Assembly (NCBI GenBank): GCA_041399065.1
Contig: JAWKTN010000009.1
Location: 186,001-250,000 of the forward strand
Reading direction: 5' to 3'
Source: JAGQPD01 sp020426865
GTDB taxonomy: Bacteria; Planctomycetota; Planctomycetia; Pirellulales; Pirellulaceae
Length of the DNA stretch: 64,000 nt
In this document: positions 17,869 to 25,472 of the stretch, in pieces
Layout: each line of letters opens with the position of its first letter
Numbering within the stretch: position 1 is the first letter of the stretch
Translations under genes and position numbers: made by a program
Notes under the pieces: model-generated
Database searches by the model: none
What the model was told of the DNA's origin: nothing
What the model saw: the letters and a program-made list of their open reading frames with translations, nothing else

Positions 17869-19587
17869 ATGGCGATTCGACGCATCGGACAAATCCTGAT
17901 TGACTTGGGGTTCCTCAACGAAGACCAGTTGGAGATGCTGCTGGAAGAGCAGCGGCGTAATCCGGGCGAGCTGCTGGGGCGGATCGGTCTGGAGATGGGG
18001 CTGATTGACGGCGAGCAACTGGCGCTGGCGTTGGCCGAGCAGATGAACATGCAGGTGGTGGCGCTGGGCGACCACCAGATCGGACCCGAGACGATTGCCT
18101 TGATGACCGAGCCAATGGCGCAGCTTTATCGGGCTGTTCCTCTGCAGCTGCAGGACGGAATCTTGACGGTGGCGACCTGCGAGCCGCAGAACTTGTCGAT
18201 TCAGGACGAAATGCGGACATTTTTGGGGTACAGTATTCGAGTGGTCGTGGCCACCGAACGGGATATCCAAAAGGCGCTCGATCGGTATTATTCCGAGGCT
18301 TCGGAAAGTTTCGAACAGATTGTCGACGAGCTGCACGATAGCGACGAGCTGGCCAAGGCGGCGGCGGCAATCAATAGCGAAGGCCCGATCGACATCACGG
18401 ACATGGAAAAAGCCGCGGACCTGGCGCCGGTCCGCAAGCTGCTGAACATGGTCTTGCTGATGGCGATCAAGGATCACGCCAGCGATATACATTTTGAACC
18501 GTTTGAGGACGAGTTCCGCATCCGCATCAAGGCGGATGGTGTGCTGTACGAAATGGTGCCGCCTCCGCGCCACTTGGCGTTTGCGATCACGACTCGCATC
18601 AAGGTGATGGCGAACCTGGATATCGCCGAGCGACGTTTGCCGCAAGACGGTCGAATTGAATTGGCGGTGGGCGGCCACCCGGTTGACTTGCGGGTGAGTG
18701 TATTGCCCACGCTGTTTGGCGAAAGCGTGGTGATGCGAGTGTTGGATCGTTCCGTCGTGTCGTTGGACCTCAACAAGGTGGGGATGAACGATGAGACGAT
18801 GGAAAAGTTTCGCATTGTGATGCGGAAGCCCAATGGGATTGTGCTGGTTACCGGACCGACCGGTTCGGGCAAGACCACAACGTTGTATTCGGCGCTGAGC
18901 GAGCTCAATGAGATTACGGACAAACTGATCACGACGGAGGATCCGGTCGAATACGACATTGATGGGATTGTGCAGATTCCGATCGATCCGGATATCGGTA
19001 ATACGTTTGCCCAATGTTTGCGATCGATTTTGCGCCAGGATCCGGACCGGATCCTGGTCGGCGAGATTCGTGATTTGGAGACCGCCGAGATTGCCGTGCA
19101 AGCGTCACTGACGGGACACATGGTCTTTAGCACGCTGCACACCAACGACGCCCCCAGCACGATTACTCGTTTGAAAGACATGGGAGTGCCCACGTTTTTG
19201 ATTACCGCCACCGTCGAAGCCATTTTGGCTCAACGCCTGGTCCGTCGCATCTGCAGTCAATGCCGTGAAGAAACGCCGGCCACCGAAGACCAGTTGGCGG
19301 CACTGTCGATGACAGCGGACGACGTGAAAGGCATGAAGTTCTATCGCGGAGCAGGCTGCGATCGATGCAATAACACAGGGTACAAAGGGCGCGTCGGTTT
19401 GTTTGAGCTGATGATCCTCAATGATGATCTGCGCGAAATGATCATGATCAACAAATCAAGCGACGAGTTGCGCGAGAAGGCGCGCGAATACGGCATGGTC
19501 ACATTGCGCGATGCGGGGATGTCCTTTGCCGGAAACGGAACGACGACGCTCGATGAAGTTGCCAGGGAAACGGTGATTGAGTCTTAA
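17869..19587 (+). CDS. Type IV pilus / type II secretion assembly ATPase (PilB/GspE), copy 2
   Basis: A 572-residue paralog of the upstream ATPase with the same architecture. The MshEN-type N-terminal domain begins RRIGQILIDLGFLNEDQLE. Walker A GPTGSGKTTT is near residue 328, Walker B ILVGEIRDLE follows, and the His box is MVFSTLHTNDAPS. Zinc cysteines appear as CSQC and CDRC. The ATG at 17869 is preferred because this N-terminal domain starts there; the frame is open from 17812, and neither site has a strong Shine-Dalgarno. It sits 90 bases upstream of the platform gene, so it may be the ATPase dedicated to this pilC and the prepilins, with copy 1 serving another role. That division is inference. 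Confidence 0.93.
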   Translation: MAIRRIGQILIDLGFLNEDQLEMLLEEQRRNPGELLGRIGLEMGLIDGEQLALALAEQMNMQVVALGDHQIGPETIALMTEPMAQLYRAVPLQLQDGILTVATCEPQNLSIQDEMRTFLGYSIRVVVATERDIQKALDRYYSEASESFEQIVDELHDSDELAKAAAAINSEGPIDITDMEKAADLAPVRKLLNMVLLMAIKDHASDIHFEPFEDEFRIRIKADGVLYEMVPPPRHLAFAITTRIKVMANLDIAERRLPQDGRIELAVGGHPVDLRVSVLPTLFGESVVMRVLDRSVVSLDLNKVGMNDETMEKFRIVMRKPNGIVLVTGPTGSGKTTTLYSALSELNEITDKLITTEDPVEYDIDGIVQIPIDPDIGNTFAQCLRSILRQDPDRILVGEIRDLETAEIAVQASLTGHMVFSTLHTNDAPSTITRLKDMGVPTFLITATVEAILAQRLVRRICSQCREETPATEDQLAALSMTADDVKGMKFYRGAGCDRCNNTGYKGRVGLFELMILNDDLREMIMINKSSDELREKAREYGMVTLRDAGMSFAGNGTTTLDEVARETVIES

Positions 19588-19590
19588 TGG

Positions 19591-19663
19591 GACAGCTGGG
19601 ACAGCTGTGTAACATTGGCGGGTGAGAGTTAGAGAGAGACAGCTGGGACAGCTGGAAAGCATT
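19591..19663 (+). repeat. Dispersed palindromic element, copies A and A2
   Basis: Copy A is ACAGCTG (19592-19598), spacer GGA, CAGCTGT (19602-19608), then GTAACATT. Copy A2, 47 bases later, has ACAGCTGGGACAGCTG (19639-19654), but then diverges to GAAAGCATT. Related copies are at 41601-41622 and 61463-61484, where the stem is ACGGCTG/CAGCCGT. The element fills the short gap between the second ATPase gene and pilC. Confidence 0.8.
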
Positions 19664-19677
19664 AAGGGGAAAAAGCG

Positions 19678-21075
19678 ATGCCAACATTTCTATTCGAGGC
19701 GATGGACGCGACGGGTCAAGAGATCCGCGACGTGATTGATGCCGAGAACGAAGAGCAGGCACAAGCTACGATCCGCCAGATGGGGTACTTCGTTACGAAG
19801 ATCTCTGTCAAGAAAGATCGCAAATCAGCCGAGGCCGCCAAGGGGGGCCGCAAGGGCCGTGGGTTGGCGATCGGTGGCGTCAGTTCCAAGCAGTTGACGG
19901 CATTTACGCGTCAGCTGTCGATTCTGCAGGACGCCGGTCTGCCCATTTTGCGTAGCCTGCGAATTTTGCAAGACCAGCAGAAGCCAGGGCGATTAAAAAA
20001 CTCGCTGATGGATACCTGCGAAGAGATCGAAGGCGGTGCGACGCTCAGCGAAGCGATGGCCAAATCGCCTAAGGCGTTTAACCGCTTGTACGTGAACATG
20101 ATCAAGGCGGGCGAGGCGGGCGGTGCCTTGGAAGTCATTTTGCAGCGGTTGGCCGAGTTCTTAGAGAAGGCCGAGGAGTTGAAGCGCAAGGTCAAGGGCG
20201 CAATGATTTACCCGGTCGTGGTGGTCTCGGTGGCGGTCGGTATTTTGACGTTCATCATGATCAAGATTGTGCCGACATTTCGTCAGATTTTTACCGACTT
20301 TGAAACCGACTTACCGGCAGCGACCGAGCTGCTAATTGCCATCTCCAACGGTGTGGCTCGCTATTGGTTCCTGATACCTGCCATTCCCTTTTCCATTTGG
20401 TTGTTTGTCAAACTCCTGCGCAAGTTCCCAGCCGGCCGCATGGGATGGGACTTGTTTACGCTGAATGTGCCCGTCTTCGGGATGTTGCTGGAAAAGAACT
20501 CGATGGCCCGCAGCACTCGTACGCTCGGAACGTTGGTCACCAGCGGTGTGCCGATTCTGGAAGGGTTGACGATCACTCGCGAGACGTGCGGCAACGCGAT
20601 GTTCGAAAAGCTCTACGGGCAAGTGGCCGACTCGATTCGTGAAGGTGAAACGATTGCCAAGCCGATGAAGGAGTTTTCCAAGCCGGGATTCCACCCGGTG
20701 GCATTGGCCTTGTGGGTGATCTTTGCTGCCGGCCCTGTGTCCTCAATATTGTTTGTCCCCAGCATGTTGACGATGGGTCTTCCCCTGACGGGGGCGGCGG
20801 CCGTGATTGGTGCGGCGTACTACTTGATGCGGATGAATCGTCGTGTCGTCGACGACATTGTCGTGAATATGGTCGACGTCGGTGAAGAGACCGGTGAATT
20901 GGATACGATGTTGTACAAAGTGGCCGACAACTTTGATTCGGAAGTGGCGGTGTTGACCGACAGTTTGACGAGTTTGCTCGAACCGCTTTTGATTGTGTTT
21001 CTCGGGGGTGCGGTCGGGTTTATCGTGATCTCGCTGTTCCTCCCATTGGTGAGTTTGATTTCGAACTTGTCGTAG
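19678..21075 (+). CDS. pilC: Inner-membrane platform protein PilC/GspF
   Basis: A 465-residue polytopic platform protein on which the assembly ATPase acts to build the pilus or pseudopilus. Two T2SSF domains are visible, the first beginning LTAFTRQLSILQDAGLPILRSLRIL and the second NSMARSTRTLGTLVTSGVPILEGL by pattern. Hydrophobic segments lie near VVVVSVAVGILTFIMIKIVPTF, in the middle after the first domain, and at the C-terminus (LLIVFLGGAVGFIVISLFLP). The ATG has AAGGGGA nine bases upstream. The length exceeds the usual 400 residues because of an extra hydrophobic pair around VALALWVIFAAGPVSSILF inserted within the second domain, which is unusual. Prepilin-like genes follow directly. Confidence 0.92.
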   Translation: MPTFLFEAMDATGQEIRDVIDAENEEQAQATIRQMGYFVTKISVKKDRKSAEAAKGGRKGRGLAIGGVSSKQLTAFTRQLSILQDAGLPILRSLRILQDQQKPGRLKNSLMDTCEEIEGGATLSEAMAKSPKAFNRLYVNMIKAGEAGGALEVILQRLAEFLEKAEELKRKVKGAMIYPVVVVSVAVGILTFIMIKIVPTFRQIFTDFETDLPAATELLIAISNGVARYWFLIPAIPFSIWLFVKLLRKFPAGRMGWDLFTLNVPVFGMLLEKNSMARSTRTLGTLVTSGVPILEGLTITRETCGNAMFEKLYGQVADSIREGETIAKPMKEFSKPGFHPVALALWVIFAAGPVSSILFVPSMLTMGLPLTGAAAVIGAAYYLMRMNRRVVDDIVVNMVDVGEETGELDTMLYKVADNFDSEVAVLTDSLTSLLEPLLIVFLGGAVGFIVISLFLPLVSLISNLS

Positions 21076-21145
21076 TGTCGCAGCGGGCACGGGGTGTCGT
21101 GTCGCGGGCGGGGAAAAAAGTACGAAACGAGAGGAGTTAGACGAG

Positions 21146-22087
21146 ATGACTGGAAAGAGGACACAGACGCGCCACGGTTTCACGTTGGTGGAATTGCTGG
21201 TCGTGATCGTAATCATCGCCATCCTCGCCTCACTTGTCGTGGTCGGGGTATCCCGAGCTCAGGTAGCGGCCCGCAATGCGGCGATCAAGATGGAAATCAG
21301 TGAGATCGCCAAGGCCCTGGAAGCTTACAAGAACGACATGGGCGAATACCCGCCCGATTTCGCCTACGATCCGACGGTGATAACGGATCCGGCGAGTGTG
21401 ATCCTGTTCAAGCGTCAGCAGATCAATCAGCACCTGTCGCGCAAGTTCCGCAATCGTCGTCCCGATCCGATGGCGGCACCTCCCACCGCCATGCTGGTAC
21501 AGCTGGATTATCTTTCCGACACTCAGGTGGCACAGTTGAACCCGCAGACGGCGTTGTATTTCTGGCTGCGGGGTTTCAGTCCCGATCCACGCAAGCCGAT
21601 CACCGGCGCGGGGAATCGAACCCCTATCTTCCAGTTTGATCAAGCGCGATTGACCGAATCGGCCACTACGACTGGCAATACCGACTTTCCTCCCTACCCG
21701 CCACAGTACGGTCAGACCCCGATTGGCCTGGTGTATTATCGGGCGAAGCGAGGACCGACGATTGACAAGACAGTGGCATTAGGTGCCAGCGCAACGTACG
21801 GCGATGCGACCGCCTGGGCGAACGCCCAGATTACCGCCGGGCAAAAGGCCGTGATCCCGTACATCAGCGACTTGATGAACAGCGTCTATGTCCAAGACGA
21901 ATCGTACCAGATTATTTCCGCTGGGTTGAACTCTGAATTTGGGGTGGGCGGGGCCAGCTACCCCAGTGGCGTTTATCCAGCGAATCATCCCATCACCACA
22001 GTGCAGGGTCAGCCACTGTCGGTGAACGAGCGGGATAATATCACGAACTTCTTGAAGGGGGCATCTCTTGAGAAGGACGTTCCATGA
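21146..22087 (+). CDS. Prepilin-like protein 1 (type II secretion G / pilin family)
   Basis: A 313-residue protein with a class III signal: a short basic leader, then G|FTLVELLVVIVIIAILASL, with cleavage expected before Phe and the conserved Glu at +5. The long helix continues into ARNAAIKMEISEIAKALEAYKNDMGEYPPD, the usual GspG-like pattern. The C-terminal two thirds is much larger than in a standard major pseudopilin and is not recognised. An AGAGGAG site precedes the ATG. Its stop overlaps the start of the next gene (ATGA at 22084), so the pair is translationally coupled. Confidence 0.85.
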   Translation: MTGKRTQTRHGFTLVELLVVIVIIAILASLVVVGVSRAQVAARNAAIKMEISEIAKALEAYKNDMGEYPPDFAYDPTVITDPASVILFKRQQINQHLSRKFRNRRPDPMAAPPTAMLVQLDYLSDTQVAQLNPQTALYFWLRGFSPDPRKPITGAGNRTPIFQFDQARLTESATTTGNTDFPPYPPQYGQTPIGLVYYRAKRGPTIDKTVALGASATYGDATAWANAQITAGQKAVIPYISDLMNSVYVQDESYQIISAGLNSEFGVGGASYPSGVYPANHPITTVQGQPLSVNERDNITNFLKGASLEKDVP

Positions 22088-23112
22088 CGTTTTATTGGTT
22101 GAGGAACCCCGCGGCCACGCCATCTAGGGCGCGCGGGTTTACACTCGTCGAATTGCTGATGACCATCATGGTGATCACGGTGTTGACATCCATGGTGTTG
22201 TTCGCCATGGCCGGAGCTCAAAATACGGCCAAAGAAAATCGTACCCGCGCTCAGGTCGCCCGGCTGCAAGAACTGGTGATGACCGAGTACGAACAGTATG
22301 AATCGCGACCGATCCCGCCGTTGAATCCCGCGTTCGAGGCGGCCGTGGCAGCTCAAAACGTTGCCACCGGTGGCAAGCTCGTGGCACAAATGCGAGCGCG
22401 TGCCAGGCTAGAAGCCGTTCGCGAATTGATGCGGATGGAAATGCCGTCACGGATCGACGACGTGATCTTTGATCCGGCGGTGTTGGCCAGTCGTCCGGCG
22501 CTGAATCAAGCGTACTTGCGACGCATCAATTCGTTGCCCGGGGGACCGACCAGTTGGACCGGCGACTACCAGCAGGCCGAGTGCTTGTACATGATCATTT
22601 CCAAGATTCCGTCGGGCGATGTGAGTGCGTTGGAGTTTTTTCAACAGGACGAAATTGGCGATGTGGATGGCGATGGGATGCCTGAGATATTGGATGGCTT
22701 TGGCAATCCGATTCGCTGGTTACGTTGGGCGCCAGGATTTCTGTCGAATAAGCAATCATCACTAAGCGGCGACGGCGATCCATTCGATCCGATGGGCGTG
22801 GACGCGCGGGAGAACACAGTATTGGCCACGACACCTCCTACACGACTGGCCTTCACGATGTACCCGGTGGTGTTTTCGGCGGGTCCGGACGGCAAGGAGG
22901 GGATCACGATGGATTTTGGATCGAGCGTCAATTACGGACCAGCGGCGTCGGGGCCACCGTATCCGTCGTGGAATGCGAGCTTATTCTGGAACGACCCGTA
23001 TCGGCTGTACAACGATCCGGACAACGGGTTGATGTTCATGGGCACTCCGTTGCCGTCGGCGCCCAACGACTATCTCGACAACATTGACGGGCATTCGACG
23101 GTGGCGCGATGA
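22084..23112 (+). CDS. Prepilin-like protein 2
   Basis: A 342-residue prepilin-type protein with leader RARG|FTLVELLMTIMVITVLTS and Glu at +5. The segment after the helix is rich in charged residues (KENRTRAQVARLQELVMTEYEQ), and later DVDGDGMPEILDGFGNPIRW suggests a calcium-binding-like loop of the kind seen in pseudopilins. It overlaps the preceding gene by four bases and the following gene by four bases (ATGA at 23109). The role is probably as a minor pilin or pseudopilin; the exact homolog cannot be assigned. Confidence 0.83.
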   Translation: MTFYWLRNPAATPSRARGFTLVELLMTIMVITVLTSMVLFAMAGAQNTAKENRTRAQVARLQELVMTEYEQYESRPIPPLNPAFEAAVAAQNVATGGKLVAQMRARARLEAVRELMRMEMPSRIDDVIFDPAVLASRPALNQAYLRRINSLPGGPTSWTGDYQQAECLYMIISKIPSGDVSALEFFQQDEIGDVDGDGMPEILDGFGNPIRWLRWAPGFLSNKQSSLSGDGDPFDPMGVDARENTVLATTPPTRLAFTMYPVVFSAGPDGKEGITMDFGSSVNYGPAASGPPYPSWNASLFWNDPYRLYNDPDNGLMFMGTPLPSAPNDYLDNIDGHSTVAR

Positions 23113-24248
23113 TGAAGCGAACTAACCAACAACAACAGCAACAACGACGACGATGCCACACAGCCGGGATGACGTTAGTCGAGCTGCTGGTAGTGGTGGC
23201 GATCATCGTGGGGGTGTTGGCGGTTTTATTGCCGCTGGCCAAACCGTTGATTGACGGTCGCGACGTCCGCGAGGCATCGCGGCAAGTCAACGCCTATTTG
23301 GCCGCGGCACAAGCCCGCGCCATCGGCACCGGCAAACCCGTGGGAGTCTTTTTCACGAGACAGGGGACGGATCCGGCACAGGTCAACAAGGTCTACCAGA
23401 TGGAGTTGATGACCTCGCCAGTACTTTATGCTGGTCCTACGGAAAATGCTCGGGCATTTATGGAGAACTTCTTACCAAAGCCTATTACCGTGGCAGGAAC
23501 GGTGATTACGGTTCCATGTGCGTCGGTGTTGATCGACGATCCGCAATTGTTGGTGCCTGTCGAGTACGATCCGACAAACCCATCGGTCGTCATTCGTCGC
23601 TGGGTAGATCGTGGGGACACGATCCGGTTTCAGAATCGCAAACCCGATTACGAGATCGTGGCGATCGAACTGGCCAATCCATCCACTCCCACGAAGGCCC
23701 GCATTTGGTTTACGCATGCGCAGACGACGGGGCCGGCGGCACCGGTAGCAACGCAGTTCCCTCCCAACAATCCGGCGACAAAGGTGTTTCCGGGTTTGAG
23801 TTTTCAAATCCAGCGTCGGCCGCGTCGTAGTGCGGCAAATCCGCTGGAGTTGCCGGTGGGGGCCTACATCGATTTGACGTATTCCGGGGCGGGAGCTGGT
23901 GGCTATGAATTCCAGGCGGGTCCGCCGCCGGCGATTCCGTTGAGCGTGTCAGTGATTTTCAGTCCGCACGGGGGAGTGGAACGAGTTTACCTGGGAAATG
24001 AAGCGGTCGATGTCAGTGCTCCATTGCACTTTCTCATTGTCCGGGACAAGCCGGAGGTCACGAGCGTTGTGAATGGTCCATTGTTGGCGGCGGCGGGAAG
24101 TATTTGGGTTACGGTGGAACCGTTGGTGGGTAAGGTAAGTACGAGCGAGAACCTGGGCTATGACCCGACTCTGACACTGACGTTGGCCGAGCAACTTGCG
24201 TTGGCACGAAGTGCGACGCGTGAAGCGCAGAACATGGGAGGCCGATAA
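23109..24248 (+). CDS. Prepilin-like protein 3
   Basis: A 379-residue protein with a Gln-rich, Arg-rich leader (TNQQQQQQRRR) followed by AG|MTLVELLVVVAIIVGVLAVL. The residue after the cleavage Gly is Met rather than Phe, but Glu+5 is kept. The start is one of two adjacent ATGs (23109 or 23112). The remainder resembles GspH/FimT-like pseudopilins only in general form (REASRQVNAYLAAAQARAIG after the helix is typical). Its TAA overlaps the next ATG by one base (TAATG at 24246), extending the coupled run. Confidence 0.83.
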   Translation: MMKRTNQQQQQQRRRCHTAGMTLVELLVVVAIIVGVLAVLLPLAKPLIDGRDVREASRQVNAYLAAAQARAIGTGKPVGVFFTRQGTDPAQVNKVYQMELMTSPVLYAGPTENARAFMENFLPKPITVAGTVITVPCASVLIDDPQLLVPVEYDPTNPSVVIRRWVDRGDTIRFQNRKPDYEIVAIELANPSTPTKARIWFTHAQTTGPAAPVATQFPPNNPATKVFPGLSFQIQRRPRRSAANPLELPVGAYIDLTYSGAGAGGYEFQAGPPPAIPLSVSVIFSPHGGVERVYLGNEAVDVSAPLHFLIVRDKPEVTSVVNGPLLAAAGSIWVTVEPLVGKVSTSENLGYDPTLTLTLAEQLALARSATREAQNMGGR

Positions 24249-25369
24249 TGGAACTCTTGAAGAGCGATAGCCGGCCCTGTCGCCGGACTACCAGCGCGCA
24301 TCCGGGTCTGACGCTGATCGAAGTATTGATGTCGCTATTCGTGTTGTCGATCGGACTGCTCGGGGTGGCGGCGTTAATACCGGCGGCTCACCACTTGGCC
24401 GAACAAGGCGCTCAAGCCGATCGAAAGTCACAGTTGGGGCAAGCGGCGTATCGGAAGTTTCATGTATATAACATGGGTCGCCCAAATTTTGGCCCCGATT
24501 CATACTGGGGTGCTTTTACAGCAGGTCCGCCAAGCGGCATCGCACCGGTCAATGCCAATTCACTGAATTGTTATTGCATCGATCCGCTAATGGTGTTGTC
24601 GGGCGAGACGGACATCACGTATTTTCCCCGCACGGTCACGACGCCCGGACCGGGCTTGCCAGCGATGTATCGAGTGACATTGCGCAGCACGCTGACACCG
24701 ACGGTGCCGTACGGATGGATGACGCTCTCCCAAGCCCAGTCCATTTTCGTCGGCCTGGACGATTTGGAATACGAATTGCCGGTCACTTCCGAAGACGACG
24801 CACATCAGAAGTTGGATAGGGTTGCTGGCGGAACGGGAGCATTCGTGCGGCGAAATGCTCGTGGTCGGTTCTCCTGGTTCGCGACGCTTGTGCCTGAGCT
24901 CAGCACGACGGTGGAAGATGACTATGTATTGTCAGTGATCGTGGTTAAAGAGCGTGAGTTTGCCCTGGACCCACAGAAGCCGAACGAGCTGATGATACCA
25001 CTGAATCCGCAAACCGATTTTGGTGATGCAGGACTGGGGGGGGGCGACGTGACGATGCGAGTTGCCAGTGATGATCCCGTCGTTAATGCTCGGGCCTACA
25101 TCCGCACGGGGGATTGGGTGTTGTTGGCACAGCAGGTGGCATCTGGTACCGGAGTGCGCAACTATTTTCGTTGGTACCACGTTATCAACACAGACGACTA
25201 CAAGGCAGGGACGGATCGGACGGTGATGTTGTCGGGACCCGATTGGAATCCGAATGTGATCGGTCCGGCCCCCGGCAATTTGAACAATTTGATCTGGGTC
25301 AAGAATGTGGTTGCCGTGTACGAAAAGATGATTCGCCTGGAAGCAGAATCGGTATGGACGGAGAGTTGA
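24248..25369 (+). CDS. Prepilin-like protein 4 (PilV/GspI-like)
   Basis: A 373-residue prepilin-type protein with HPG|LTLIEVLMSLFVLSIGLLGVAAL, the SIGLLG pattern being characteristic of PilV/GspI minor pilins. Leu replaces Phe at +1 and Glu+5 is kept. The globular part is unusually long for PilV and includes DDLEYELPVTSEDDAHQK and a WVLLAQQV strand; I recognise no domain in it. It is the last of four overlapping prepilin genes and lies about 100 bases before the giant protein. Confidence 0.83.
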   Translation: MELLKSDSRPCRRTTSAHPGLTLIEVLMSLFVLSIGLLGVAALIPAAHHLAEQGAQADRKSQLGQAAYRKFHVYNMGRPNFGPDSYWGAFTAGPPSGIAPVNANSLNCYCIDPLMVLSGETDITYFPRTVTTPGPGLPAMYRVTLRSTLTPTVPYGWMTLSQAQSIFVGLDDLEYELPVTSEDDAHQKLDRVAGGTGAFVRRNARGRFSWFATLVPELSTTVEDDYVLSVIVVKEREFALDPQKPNELMIPLNPQTDFGDAGLGGGDVTMRVASDDPVVNARAYIRTGDWVLLAQQVASGTGVRNYFRWYHVINTDDYKAGTDRTVMLSGPDWNPNVIGPAPGNLNNLIWVKNVVAVYEKMIRLEAESVWTES

Positions 25370-25472
25370 TCACGGCGTTGCATTGGATTGCGGGACTCAA
25401 GAAGCGGCATTCAGAATGCGTAACGGACGGAGCGGGGCAAGCTCAGTTCGCATAGACAAAGAAGTGCAGGTC

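Noticed and set aside
17854..19101. 415-codon minus-strand open frame opposite the second PilB gene
   Set aside because: The plus strand carries full Walker and zinc motifs; the antisense frame is His- and Gln-rich with no domain.
21608..21630. GGGGAATCGAACCCC, resembling the T arm of a tRNA read in antisense
   Set aside because: It is inside the prepilin-like protein 1 gene with good coding context, and no acceptor, anticodon or D arm can be folded around it.
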